A stretch of DNA of 64,000 nucleotides from Elysia crispata (GCA_033675545.1 JAWDGP010001472.1:289001-353000); one strand, 5' to 3'. Numbered from the stretch's first letter, positions 12,872 to 24,480 are shown. Notes: generated by a model from the letters alone, not told the origin. A program made the numbers and translations.

Positions 12872-12872
<1 letters not shown>
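11578..12872. other. Upstream region of the ankyrin/SOCS gene, no gene recognised
   Basis: It probably holds the promoter and 5' untranslated part of the minus-strand gene. Compared with the surroundings, 11900-12360 contains more CpG and G+C (for example 'cgcgctgtgcgcccc' and 'gttgacgcgtagcaacg'). No motif is firm enough to name. Confidence 0.35.

Positions 12873-12954
<82 letters not shown>
12873..12954. repeat. (CT)n microsatellite, about 82 bp
   Basis: An uninterrupted CT run. Confidence 0.99.
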
Positions 12955-12958
<4 letters not shown>

Positions 12959-13181
12959 TAAAGATGTGAGAATGGAGAGGGAGAGTGAGTCGATAGTCTA
13001 GCCCCGCCCTAGATCTAGGGTCAAACTGGTCCTGAATATTTCCTTGAGAAACTAAATTTCTTGATGAGACGATTTTTTCAGTTCAACCAAGCCGTCAACG
13101 GCGTGCAGCTGGCTGGTGGTGCTGTCGAGTGGTTCATCTTTATCTTGCGAAAATCTTGAAAGACAATCTTTAATAAATTTT

Positions 13182-14708
13182 ATTGCTGCTGGCAATAGAA
13201 GTAGAGGCAGCCATAAGAAAAATGAAACGTGGGAAAGCTACAGGTCCCGATGGGATACCAATAGAAATAATTCTAGCTCTAGAAGAAATGGGTATAGGGA
13301 TGACAACTAAACTTCTCAATGCAATTTATGATAGTGGAACAATCCCAGAAGACTTGGCAAAATCTGTATTTATAGCTTTGCCAAAAATTCCAGGTGCCAC
13401 TGAGTGTGAGCTACATAGAACAATTAGTCTGATGAGCCACATTACCAAAGTTCTACTTAGAGTACTGATGCTTAGAATGCGCAAGAGCTTAAGACCAGAG
13501 ATATCTAAAACACAATTTGGTTTTGTCCCTGACAAAGGAACTAGGAAAGCAATATTCACATTATCAATGTTAATGGAAAGATGTATTGAAGTTCAAAAGG
13601 ATCTCTACATGCTTTATTGACTATTCTAAGGCTTTTGACAAGGTAAAGCATGAAAAGTTGTTTGACATGCTGAATCAGCTAGATATTGACGGAAAAGACT
13701 TGAGGGTGCCTAGAAATCTCTATTGGGATCAAACTGCTGCGGTAAGGGTAGATGGAAAACTCAGTGAGTACACAAATATTAAAAGGGGGGTGAGACAAGG
13801 TTGTGTGATGTCGCCAGGCCTGTTCAACTTGTACAGTGAAGTAATTTTAAGAAACTTGGATGAAAGTGAAGGACTCAAAGCGAATGGTGAAAATCTGAAC
13901 AACCTAAGATATGCAGATGATACTTCTCTATAAGCAGGATTGGAAGAGGATTTACAAAGGCTTCTAAATATTGTTGTAGAAGAGAGTGAAAAGCTGGGAT
14001 TGTCTCTAAATGTAAAAAAGACTGAATGTATGATAGTATCTAAGAAGAAAAATAATCCAGAATGCAAGCTTTTTAGCAAGGGAGAACAAATCAGGCAAGT
14101 ACAGAAATTCAAATACCTAGGATATACATTGACATGTGACGGTAAAAGCAGGACTGAAATTAAGAAGAGAATAGCCATTGCAAAGGCTTCTTTCCAAAAA
14201 ATTAGTACCATTCTTAAAAATAGAAATATATCATTTTCAACCAAATTGAGGGTTTTGAAAACATATGTGTGGTCTATACTTTTATATGGATGCGAAACTT
14301 GGACAATAACTGCAGAAACCAAGAAAAATTTAGAGGCAGCGGAAATGTGGTTCTACAGGAGAATGTTAAGAATATCATGGAAAGAAAAGAGGACAAATGA
14401 ATCGATATTAGAAGAAACGAACCAAGAGAGATCCCTCATAAACACAATAAGGAAAAGGCAACTGAAATTTTTAGGACACATATGTCGCCATAAGGGACTG
14501 GAATTTTTATCTCTTACAGGCAAGATAGAAGGTACAAGAAGCAGAGGTAGACAAAGGATTACATTTCTTGATAGCTTGAGCTCTTTTGTGACAGGAAACA
14601 ACAAAGACAACATAGCCTTACTGCGGATGACGGAAGATAGGGACAGGTGGAGAATCATGATCGCCGATGTCTGTTCCAGACAGGGCATTTGAGAGAGATT
14701 GCTGCTGG
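13182..14708 (+). mobile_element. 5'-truncated RTE-like LINE with 11-bp target-site duplication
   Basis: The direct repeat ATTGCTGCTGG occurs at 13182-13192 and again at 14698-14708, and the reverse-transcriptase body lies exactly between. The insert starts inside the reverse-transcriptase domain (EVEAAIRKMKRGKATGPDGIP) and ends only a few bases after the stop codon of the frame. Such a very short 3' untranslated region fits RTE-type elements. The endonuclease domain is missing. Confidence 0.85.
13193..14692 (+). pseudogene. RTE-like reverse transcriptase, one frameshift and one stop
   Basis: In order: the finger motif GKATGPDGIPIE; the FIDYSKAFDKV motif with the first catalytic Asp; RGVRQGCVMSPGLFN; LRYADDTSL with the catalytic YADD box; and the C-terminal region YGCETWT ... 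RKRQLKFLGHI ... GRQRITFLDSL ending in DRDRWRIMIADVCSRQG. A one-base indel at about 13605-13612 shifts the frame just before FIDYSKAFD, and a TAA at 13931-13933 follows the YADD box. The rest (13940-14692) is open in the same frame as 13586-13933. Two small lesions mean it is recent but dead. Confidence 0.9.
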
Positions 14709-15268
14709 AAATCCATGTTTTCCCCCCTTCGTGATGACCGACTCAAGAGATGCACCTTTAATTATAACCTTGAATGCGGCAAACGGTTCCAAAATCTAAA
14801 AGAGAGTAAAGGTCTACCTTGACAGAAACCAAAGGAGTTGACCCACAATCCACCTCTCCCTTTCCCTTTAACTGGGCTTTGTCAATTGTCACTCTCTGGA
14901 ATGCACAGAATACTTGGCGCAGCCTCTGTGTGATTCTGTGAAAGCAGGTCACAGACTTAGGCCCTAGAGTTATTTTCAGGGCGCTGACAAGTCTGTTTGA
15001 AACGTCATTCTCCTCAAGATGCTCCCTTTTTTCAGTTACTGCGAGAGACTGCATCTTTACTACCAGTCCAAGGGGCTATGGGGTGTGAAGAACAAATTGC
15101 TCTTTAGGCATGTCTGCCTATAGCAGTTATAAGATGGGCAGACCCTACTTGAAGTTGTTGAAGCAATTTCCTTTGAGTGTGGTTGTTACTACGACTGTAG
15201 AGTAAACAAAAGAACTATATGTACACGGTGGAGTAAACAAAAGAACTACATGTACACGGTGGTGAATC
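14709..15268. other. Region between LINE and inverted-repeat element
   Basis: A 98-codon minus-strand frame at 15054-14758 is open but matches nothing I know and has no domain. At about 15197-15262 a roughly 34-bp unit ('ggagtaaacaaaagaactay' plus 'atgtacacggt') is repeated twice in tandem. No gene is claimed. Confidence 0.4.
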
Positions 15269-16387
15269 TACTGCGGGCCCTCCACTACGCAGATCTATCG
15301 TCAAGCCATACGATCAGGCGTAGCTTGACGATAGATCCCCATTGTGTGGGGCGAAATCGTATTCAGATTCATCTGAATCCGATGGACAGATCTGAGCCGC
15401 TGAGGTATCAAGCAGTGCTTGATATTTTCAGATTGGTCGTCAGTCAGCTTAGGCGGGACGAAAAAAAGTGGAGTAAAAATTGTTGAATTTTGCAAATCTG
15501 ACTTCAGAATCGAATTCACCGTCGAATTTCCATGTAGAATGATACAAAAGAACAATGGCTTACGCATTTAATATTGTGGTTTTTATTTTAATTCTGCTCG
15601 CCGCGATTTCTTTTTCACCTAGTAGGGCGGGATAGGTCCTAGGCTCTTGTTGGGGATGTGATTAGGTCAAGGTTACCGCCAGTCTCGGCTAGGCTGACAC
15701 TAGGCTGTCTGGATCCAAGGCATTCCAAGCTAGACAATAGGCCTAGGCGTGTAAATTGGGTTACGTTTTAGTGAAATAGATCCTCTTTCTTTCATTCATT
15801 AAAATAAAAAAGTCAAACATGACTTCATGGTGTAAAGAAAATGTTATAGATTTTATTAATCTATACAGATCACACGAGTGCCTCTGGATGGTCAAATCAA
15901 AAAATTATAGCAACAAACATATGAGAGAACAGGCATATGATTCTTTGCTGCAGTGTGTGAAGAAATTTGAACCAGCGGCTAGCCGAGATTCCATCACTAA
16001 AAAAATTAATAATCTGCGGACATCGTTCCGTAAAGAATGTAGGAAAGTGGAATCATCTAAGCTTTCAGGTTCGGGCATTGAGGACATTTATGTCCCGAAA
16101 CTGTGGTATTTTGATCAATTGGTTTTTTTAAAAGACCAGGACATCCCAAGACAGGCCCAACTTAACGCTTAGAAGGCATTGTGGCATTTGGGGAGGGGAA
16201 CTAAATAGCTCAGTACAACTTCTCGATCCCTAGGCTTTGTGGGCCTTGTGCTGCACGGTGAAGGCCTGATGGTCGATCTGACTAATGTGGAGACACATTA
16301 TCGTCTGTCCGTTTGAATCAGTTCAAACATCAGATGGCTTGATCGTATGGCTTGACGATAGATCTGTGTAGTGGAGGGCCCGCATAC
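15269..16387. mobile_element. 1.1-kb inverted-repeat transposon carrying a MADF ORF, flanked by TAC
   Basis: The terminal inverted repeats are 48 bp (15272-15319 and 16337-16384) and differ at two positions. Both begin TGCGGGCCCTCCACTAC and contain ATCGTCAAGCCATACGATCA. The 3-bp direct repeat TAC flanks the element on both sides (15269-15271 and 16385-16387). Inside the left end there is a second palindrome around GATCTATCGTCAAGC / GCTTGACGATAGATC (about 15292-15335). A 3-bp duplication and an accessory Myb/MADF-type protein are typical of PIF/Harbinger elements, but no transposase is present, so this is a non-autonomous element or a related type. Confidence 0.8.
15819..16172 (+). CDS. MADF (Myb/SANT-like) DNA-binding domain protein, transposon-borne
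   Basis: 117 codons starting at ATG 15819, with no stop or shift. The MADF pattern fills residues 8-105: FINLYRSHECLW (the [IL]..[YV]..[HR]..LW start), W-x-V-K..NY, REQAYDSLLQCV, then ITKKINNLRTSFRKECRKV, and finally the aromatic end KLWYFDQLVFL. MADF domains bind DNA. Second proteins of this class in PIF/Harbinger transposons help the transposase reach the ends and the nucleus; that role is inferred from the position between inverted repeats. The intact frame is notable because no transposase accompanies it. It could equally be a host MADF gene captured by the element. Confidence 0.75.
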   Translation: MTSWCKENVIDFINLYRSHECLWMVKSKNYSNKHMREQAYDSLLQCVKKFEPAASRDSITKKINNLRTSFRKECRKVESSKLSGSGIEDIYVPKLWYFDQLVFLKDQDIPRQAQLNA

Positions 16388-17220
16388 CACGTGGACCTTC
16401 CTTTAACCCTTACTCGCCCCCACCCTCCAAATGTAGAGTCCTGCAAGGTGTTGGAATAATCATTTCCCTGGAATCGTCCTCACTTGTGTGGATTGCAACT
16501 TGTGGTCACATTGGATCTAAAATAAAGTGATTGGCGGATTTTTTTTGTAATATCATTAGATCAAAACAATATAGTTACAGGTCAAGCACAGCCTCTTGTT
16601 AGTATGAAACCAAGGTTTTGCTGAGATGTAAACAAAGGTATGAGTTGGGAGCGTAAATGTGTGTGAGTAAGGCAATAGGCCTATGCCATTATTGTTGTTG
16701 GTTTTTAATGTACTGTCACTGTGTGTAAAATAGTAGGAAAGCATAGTCTGATGTTCAGATTGCTCAACGGACTTTTCTCTTGATGTCTTTCAAGGTGTTG
16801 AGACAATGAATCAACTGACTTGGACAGTACTGTCGCCAGTCCAACAGGGATCCTAACCCTTTTCTCCTTTGGGGGTAGGAATTTCTTTAGCCTTTGTCCT
16901 CCATAATTTTTTTTTTTTTTTTTACTAAAGGTATTAAAGAATCCATAACAGATTTGATTATTGCGAGAAAAAAGTATAAAACCATAATTTCGGTAAACAG
17001 AATAAACCCAAAATGAAAACTTAGTTATTGCTTAGATTAAATCCAGATTAGATAACGGGCTGAGCTATCTGTGGATAGTGATTTAAAAGTCTCGAATGGA
17101 CCGGATTGTTCCCGACTTCAGGAGTAAAGTGCTGGATCTACGGCACTTCGCATAGATGCAGCCGTCGAGGCCATCTCTGAGGAGCAAATCTTCCCACTAC
17201 TAAGATCTTTCCCCAACCTC
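16388..17220. other. Non-coding stretch
   Basis: No gene or repeat family is recognised. A T-run lies at about 16909-16923. Confidence 0.4.

Positions 17221-17314
<94 letters not shown>
17221..17314. repeat. (TAA)n microsatellite, about 94 bp
   Basis: An uninterrupted ATA/TAA trinucleotide run. Confidence 0.99.
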
Positions 17315-17316
<2 letters not shown>

Positions 17317-17671
17317 TCAACAACTCTCTGGGAAAGAATATCTACTGGTCAGTTATGCTGGCCATTTACAAAGTCTCGTCGAAGTTGGTCGCTTACTGGT
17401 CCAGTTTGTCTAGACTCACTTAAAATGTTGTAGGTGCCAAGTTGGGGTTAGACGTAGTGAAGTGTGCTATGAACTCAAGAAAAAAGACGCTATGGGAAGC
17501 TACCCACGAAAGAAATTGTATTGTTATCTTTCTCAAACTCATTTGTGCGAAATTTTATTTTGTTTTGTTGTTGTTTTAATTTTGTTAATGGAAAGTAGAG
17601 ATAGTTTCTAAGCTTATATATGGTCCAACAATATTTTCAGACCACGAAATGCGATCAGTTCAAGAAACAGA

Positions 17672-17675
<4 letters not shown>

Positions 17676-17744
<69 letters not shown>

Positions 17745-17766
17745 CAAGCTCTAATGCGACATTCGA

Positions 17767-17821
<55 letters not shown>
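17676..17821. repeat. Compound microsatellite (CT)n-(AC)n-(AT)n
   Basis: CT run 17676-17722, AC run 17722-17744, a 25-bp spacer, then AT run 17770-17821. Three dinucleotide types follow one another within 150 bp. Confidence 0.97.
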
Positions 17822-17826
<5 letters not shown>

Positions 17827-18169
17827 TTAAAGAATTGGGATTTTCTCAAAATCAGTTTCACTCTCGATGTGTTTGTAGTATTCCATTTTATTATTTTAAA
17901 ATCAATTTTACAATCCTATCTGCTAAAAATCCTGGCAATTCAAAATTCATTGGATACACCACTACTGGCACCAAAGTTTAAACTTCACAACAAAATTAAT
18001 GGCCGACACTGTGGGGATAAACGTGTAGACCAAAACACTGAAGAAAATTAATCAGAGAAGTCTGTCTCTAGAGATCTCTTGATAATAGCATTGTTTTTTT
18101 TTTTTTATTAAATGGCAGGTAAAAATTTTAGAACCGAACAAGATAGTCAACCTAGGTCTAAATAGTGAC

Positions 18170-18500
18170 ATCTGAACTGGATACAGATCTACAAAGATCT
18201 AATCTAGATCTAGATCTAGACTCTAGTAAGTCAAGACCTAGATCTAGATTCTAGATCTAGATTTTCTAGCCTAAAAGTAAAAGTAGATCTGCATCTTTAA
18301 TCAGTCATATGCCGATAATATGGCTATCTAATATAGATTTAGATTTTAGACATAAATCTAGCTTTGCTCTCGACCTATTTTTATTTTTTCAAAAGAAAAG
18401 TCTGAGTAAAAATATTATAACGGTACATACCAATATAACTAGATCTAGAATCTAGACCTAGATTTCAAGATCTAGACATCTGGATCTAGGTGAAATTGCA
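18170..18500. repeat. AGATCT-rich palindromic low-complexity cluster
   Basis: AGATCTAGATCT and CTAGATCTAG words recur densely at about 18185-18270 and 18438-18492. Similar words appear at about 18760-18785, 19110, 19165 and 56830-56960. Each word is self-complementary. No coding sense is seen. Confidence 0.7.
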
Positions 18501-19329
18501 GATATCGGCCCACCTCATGTCAGGCTTCACAATTGTTTCCGGACGAGATCGAAACTTGTAGTTTAATGGGATTTTAGAGCATTGACAAAATGCTTATAAT
18601 ATCTTGACTTGAAAAGTATTTATTTGCGACGAATAAAACCATACTCGTGTTCTGCATATCAAATTCATTAAGAAAAATACAATTTTAAAGCTTAAGGTGA
18701 GTTGGGTCAATATCTGCAATAATACCGAAATGGAGATCTAATTTTAAAAATTTAGCTCTATAATCTAGATCTAGATTAGATCTTAGCATTAGCGAATCTA
18801 GTACCACCACTCTATTCTAGTCCAGATAGAGCCATTACTGGTACTGCTCTGTACGTGGCCAACAATTCCCTTTAAAGCTGCTCAAATTAGATTCTGAGAA
18901 GTTTTTAAAAAGAAGATTAAAAGTGTCAAGAGTTTTAGAAGACTTCGAAAGAGGATGTTTTGTACAACCATTGTTTATGTCTGAAAAAAAAATTTATGTG
19001 AATTCAGCTGTCAATTTAAGCTAATCTACTTATTTTGAAAGGTTAAAACTTATACAGAAAACAATGAAATTGTTTAGCTCAACCAATGATTGTTGTCAGA
19101 AGAAACTAGGTCTAGATCCATCAATGGTCATTATGAATCACAAATTGTAAAGTTTGTACATTCCATAGATCTAGTAATCCTCGTTAAAAATTGCTCACCA
19201 GGAAGATCCACAATATTTATTTTGTAAACATTTTGAATACAAAACTTTTCAAGAGTCTTGCGATGCCAATATCAGATAGATCTGAGCAATCAATTAATCA
19301 GATGCTGTGTTCTTAAGCGTAGTCAATCA

Positions 19330-20400
19330 TAATCTTCGTTGCTATCAGTGCTTCTGTCCCTCTTCCTACTTTGAGCCACTTTGTTAGTCCACCCTATATA
19401 TTAGCTTTGCTGATTTTCCTTGATCGTTCCAAGAAATTCTAGTTTCTCTCTTCTCATCATATGGCCAAAAATGGTTGCTTGGCGTTTACGCATTCTATTT
19501 AATATGAGTGATCTTTTTGTGTCGGCTTCTCGTAACACTGTTTTGTTAGATATCTTTGCAGTCCATGAGATTTGAAGCATTCTCTAAAGGAACCACATTG
19601 CTGTTGCTTCCAGTTTCTTTTGTACCTGTTTTGAAATTTTCCAGGCCTCGCATCCATACATCGAAATGGGTTCATTATAGCACTCCAGGGTTCTTCTTGT
19701 CTGAATCGAGATGTGGCTATTTGCTGATTTCATTCTCTGAAAACTCTTTTTTGCTTGGGCTATTCTTGATGCAATGTCAGTGTTGTTTCGACCATCACTT
19801 GATATTTAAGCACCAAACAATTTGAATTGATCCCTTTGCTTGACTTCATTCCCATTGATAAAGATGTTGATCTGTGTACACTCATTTTTTCGACTGAGGA
19901 TCTTTTTACTATTCGATTCCATTTCTTTCTTTCTGCTTTCTTCTTTAACAATGTCTAATAATTGTTGCAAGTCTTCATTTTCTGCAATTAATACAGTGTC
20001 ATCAGCGTGTGTCAAGTTGTTTACGTTGTGCCCTCCTACTTAACTACCTGGATGTCGTTCTAGGTTTTGCATAATTTCACTGTAGAGAGAGAAAAGGTCT
20101 GGGGAAAGTACACACCCTTGTCTGACACCACGCCCAGTCCATGTTTTTGATCACTTGTAGGTCTTTTCCATCAGTTAGTGCTATGATTATTTCATCATAT
20201 TGTGCTCTGTCAAATGCCTTGGTGTAGTCAATGGAGCACAGATATACATCCTTTTGTAGATCCAGCGCTCATTCAAGTATAGTTCAAAGGGTGTAGATTG
20301 CATTTGTTGTACCTTTTCCCTCTATAAACCCAGCACTGTTCATCTGCTATTTCTGGTTTGATTTTATTTCTGACTCGCATTATGATGATTCTTAATGTAT
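19330..20400 (-). pseudogene. Heavily decayed RTE-like reverse transcriptase
   Basis: On the minus strand the order of LINE motifs is retained across broken frames. The Asp-containing motif IDYTKAFD reads near 20235. Next come the YADD-type box as HADDTVLIAENEDLQQLLDI (20015 down) and the segment NGNEVKQRDQFKLFGA. The C-terminal region reads RRTLECYN..ISMYGCEAWKIS at about 19710-19650, then WFL*RMLQISWTAKI and RKRQATIFGHMMRREKLEFL at about 19485-19425. Many stops and indels show it is old. The 3' tail wording is shared with the fragment at 35455-35790, so both belong to one family. Confidence 0.8.
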
Positions 20401-21229
20401 GTATTTAGATGATATGACTCATAAGACTGATAGTTCTAAGCAATTCACACTCTGTTGTCCCATGGTTTCTTTGACAGTGCTATGAATATAAATTTGGAAA
20501 TCACGGCGACTAACTACCCAACTTTTAGTTCACTGGGCGAAAAGCCATTAGCACGACCGCCCACACGCCCACCAGGGTCAAATATCGGCCACGGGTCATA
20601 AAATTTACCTGTGCAAGCCTGGTGCGCAAGTGAATATTCTGACTGATATTTTACATTTTCTTATAACTTTTAGACCTATTGAACTTTAATTAAATGATAT
20701 CCAATTATTCATTTAACCTCAAGAACATGCAGATAAAATAAAGCTGTTTCGTTTGATATAAATTTGTAAACAATGTGGAGTTGTCACTTAATTACAAATA
20801 GTCAAAAACGAGCTATTTTTTCAAACGGACTGTGAAAAAGCAAGAGTGGTTAAAATTTAAATAACTTTTATTTGCAACCAACATTTTTCTTCAAAGCAAT
20901 ATATGCGAAAATGAAGTAAAAATTGAGCTTACAGTGGTAGGAAAATCAGCTTGAAATGTAGAACCAAATTGTCAGTGGGGGCTGTTCATTAGGTGGTCTC
21001 TGCTTGAGAGGCGCAGCCGGTTAGCAGATAACAGGTTGATCATCTGGGCTAGTGTGTTAGTTTATCTTTAGCTTGTTGGTGCATTGAAGATAAGGTTTGT
21101 TTTATGACATAGTACTAAAGTAACTGACTGTTAAAAGTAGGCGTGTTGAGTGACAAAGAGGTTTGTAATCTTAGAACGAGTGAGTACTCTTGCCACAATG
21201 CACGCATTATATACACATGAATCAATTCA
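20401..21229. other. Non-coding stretch beside the decayed transposon
   Basis: It may include the 3' untranslated part or terminal sequence of the minus-strand element that follows, but I could not find matching inverted repeats. Slightly G+C-richer sequence is seen at 20500-20640. Confidence 0.35.
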
Positions 21230-24200
21230 ATGGTGTGTTAACATTAATGTTAGTGCTTGTGAGATTTGGGTTGTGGTACAATCTTAGTGAGCTCTGTGGT
21301 GGTCTGCAAAATTGATGTCTCCATAGTGAAAGCTATCTTTGTCCTTTCAGTCTCATACCTCTTGCCCTCTGCTCTATTTTGGCTATCGTAGAGTGTAACA
21401 TTTCCCCTCCTTGTTCCCCATGAAATCCCATACTAAACCTATGGGCCCTCATCCAGCTCACACAATGTTTCTCTAAAATATGATGCTAAGGGGTTATTTT
21501 GTTTGGAAATGTATTTCTATAGTGCCTCATGTATAATCCAATAGCTTCCTCTGCTTTATCTATGTCTGTTGAAGAAACTGGTTGCGAGTGTGAGACTGCT
21601 AGATGGACGTCCCTGAAGCTGTCGTTGATCTTGTTATACTTTAATTCTAACTGGATTATTTTGGTGATGAGATATTCTTGCTGCGTGTTTGCTACCACTG
21701 TGTATATTGCTGTCTTTGTTAGTTGTTTGTAGATTTTTTGGGTTAAATATCGGTGGCAATGATTTCCTATAAGCCATGAAAAGCTTGTCTAACTATATTG
21801 TTTTGGTCTAATACCGTTCCTAAGGCTTTTGAAATGGTTCCTCCTATAATTTTATTGCTTAACTTTAACTCATGAAGTTCTTCTTTAAGTTTATGAAACT
21901 CTTTTTGGAAACCTTTCAATTCTTTTATATCTATTACTACGTCACACATAATTACGCAAGTTTTTAAAAACTGTTTGTGCTCTCTTAGAGGCATGGCTTT
22001 CTCCCAGCTGCATCCATACTTTTCAAACAAATATGGGACTCCTAAAATTAGGGACTCCTCTTTTGATATTTCCCGATCAAAGTCGAGAACATCTTCTTCT
22101 AAGTTTTTATGATGTTTAAGCACGAGCCTTAATAAGATGTGAAGATATAAAGGTGAAACACAGTCAACTTCTATGTTTAGCAATAGGCTTATATAGACTA
22201 CATTATGGTGGTTTTTGGCCTTTTTCCTATCTGATCCCTCCCTTTGAAAGTTTAGATGCCTCGATATCATCGTTCTGCATTTCATGTTTGTTGACATGGC
22301 ACCATAGACATGGGTATGACCCTGAGAGCCCAAACAACCCATATAATTTACAAAGAAACCAGTAGTCGCCAAACACAAATAGTTTTATCTTTTTATCTTT
22401 CCATTTTATGGATGCTAATTCATCTATTTGTTCTTTCACGTCGTTTATGATCACTTGAATATTGTGTATGGTGTCAGGCACTTTTGCCATAGCTATGAGG
22501 TTGGTGTTGTTTTTTGAATTTGGCTTGTTAATGTTGCAAATGTGAAGTGTCATTTTAAAACTACCTTTACCGTGGTCGCCCCCAATTTTGACCTATATCT
22601 CGTCTTCTGGTATATGGTGCCATGTCAATTCATTATTTGCTCCTAAAACTTTTGTTAAAAAATTTGGCAAATGTTCAATGAATACAGCTTCCTTCTCGTT
22701 TATATGTTCTGTTTTTGTACTGTCAAACTGTTTTGTTCTTACTTCTACATCGTCTCTGACTAAACTTTTGTGGAGAGCTCTTACTGTGTTCACTAGGGAG
22801 GTTTGCACCTATGGATTTGAAAAATCTCGATTGCAATTTAAATTGGTGATAACTTATATTCATCACTTCTTTCATCGCTAGAGCTTCCTTTGCTGTGAGT
22901 TTCTTTTTGCCTAGTCCTATTGTTTCTTCTAGGTTTCTCCTAACTTTTCCTGTTAGTCTCTTAAACTCTGAGGATTGCTGCTTTTTTATGTCTCTGACAG
23001 ATGTACCTGATATCTGTGACTGTATGCGTTCAATGTTTCTGGCTCTTTTCCTTCTCAAAGGTGAGAGGATTGATGGCGACAATTTTCTAGGTACAACAGA
23101 TCTTTGGAAGATCATGGGTTGACCTGATGTTTTAAAACGCAAAGCGTTTTTATTGCCTGAGGTCTTTATTTTTCTACGAACTAATTTTGTTGTGATCATT
23201 TCCTCTTCTCGAGTTAGAGGGGTGTCATCATTTTCATGGCGTAAAATGATGAGGGCCTTTGTGAAGAGGAGACGTGCCTGAGTCACTTACAGAAACTGAC
23301 GGTTCTGGTCTAGGTGTTGTTTTTAGAGGACTATTTGATGAATCTGTGAACGTTTTTACAGGTGTGGAGTAGATGTCGGTAATATTGAGTCAATAGGTAT
23401 TTGATAATGTGAGCTTGATGCTGAGTTTGACTGTGACACTGAGAACTTAATTGGTGGGTATGAGCAAGCTTTGAGAGGTGTTGACGTTGATGTTGGCAGG
23501 ATAGGAGTGTGTAGAGGTTGCAAACTGAGAGTAGAGTTAATGGATGTTTCCCTATGACTATAGCTTTCAAGCTCGGAGTCACCCCTTTCCAAAGCTCTAG
23601 CTAACCGCATTAATATATCTGTGTTATTTTCTTCAACTGAACTATGTTTTTGTTCATTTGTGTTAGTAAGATGCTGGTCTGTTCCTGAGCAGAAATGGTG
23701 TGGGCGTCATATGTGTCCGTAGTACATGATGTTTCTGATTCTTGAAGGATATAATCGATGTCAGTGTCATTATTATCGCCAGCAAACACAGGTGTGTCAT
23801 TGCAGATATTGCTAATGACAGCACTGTTCAAATTGTCACATATCTAATGTTTCATTGTTCTGACAAATGGAAGCGTTGGGCTTTAACAGGACACTTTGGG
23901 GTGACTGAAAGAACACATTTGCAGAAACATTAACTGCAGCTATTTTTATTGCTCTTTTACTGTTTTTAGTTCCTGAGTTGAAGCTGTTGTAATGAGAGCA
24001 CAGTTTACATTCTTCCTCGTTCTAGGAATCGCTAAAAGCTGTCCAAATTTTGACTGTCTCCTTCTCAGAATTAATAAGCTTGTTTAAAGTAGTTTCAGAG
24101 CTAAACTTCTTAATATTTGAAATGTTAGTGATGCACTTTATGCATATTCAAGGAGAATGAAAGTCCACAATATCGTAGCCAATGTTCACATGACAAATTA

Positions 24201-24360
24201 TGAGAATGTCTTTTTGGAAATCATTAGCATCTGTAGGCTTTTTCCCTTTTCTTATTTGCTCACGATTCAAGCATCTTCTGCCGCACAGTCTGCACAAATT
24301 TTTTAAACAACTCTGACTCTTCTTACCCCCTTTTTTCTCCCTTCCAACCACCCTATCTCT
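21230..24360 (-). pseudogene. N-RAG-TP-like transposon: RAG1-type N-terminal zinc module plus DDE transposase, broken frames
   Basis: Read on the minus strand. About 24306-24000 holds an N-terminal zinc module: LCRLCGRRC, then FQKDILIICHVNIGYDIVDFHSP, CIKCITNI, and after about 30 residues EECKLCSHYN. Ligand spacing and wording resemble the RAG1 N-terminal region (CRICG ... HP..CHDC ... CDIC). A Ser/Thr-rich linker follows (about 23830-23300), then a basic region with LTAKEALAMKEVMNISYHQF (about 22900-22860). Next come three acidic motifs that could form a DDE site: GGDHGKGSFKM (about 22580), VFGDYWFLCKLYG..GSYPCLWC (about 22375-22305) and GFHGEQGGEMLH (about 21440-21380). The second motif resembles the RAG1 segment around its second catalytic Asp, including a C-x2-C end. 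The frame has at least four stops (after FHSP, after EDEI, before HHILEKHC) and shifts (about 22230, 22800). Non-functional; no inverted repeats found. Confidence 0.7.
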
Positions 24361-24480
24361 CTCACTCTCTCTCTGTCTCTATCTACCATGCAATGTGCAA
24401 TATCTCTCTTTCTCTCTAATAAATTCAAATGCCCTCTCTTTCTCTCTAGTCTGACACACACACTAGTCTCAGTCTCACCC
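24361..24480. repeat. CT-rich low-complexity sequence
   Basis: Interrupted CT runs such as 'ctctctcactctctctctgtc' mark the upstream edge of the decayed transposon. Confidence 0.6.

Noticed and set aside
14758-15054. 98-codon minus-strand ORF
   Set aside because: No domain, no splice or promoter context, and no recognisable similarity.
17649-17981. 110-codon plus-strand ORF
   Set aside because: It is built from the CT, AC and AT microsatellites joined to AT-rich sequence.
22153-23122. Plus-strand ORFs within 21.5-24 kb
   Set aside because: They lie antisense to the decayed minus-strand transposase and have no motif.
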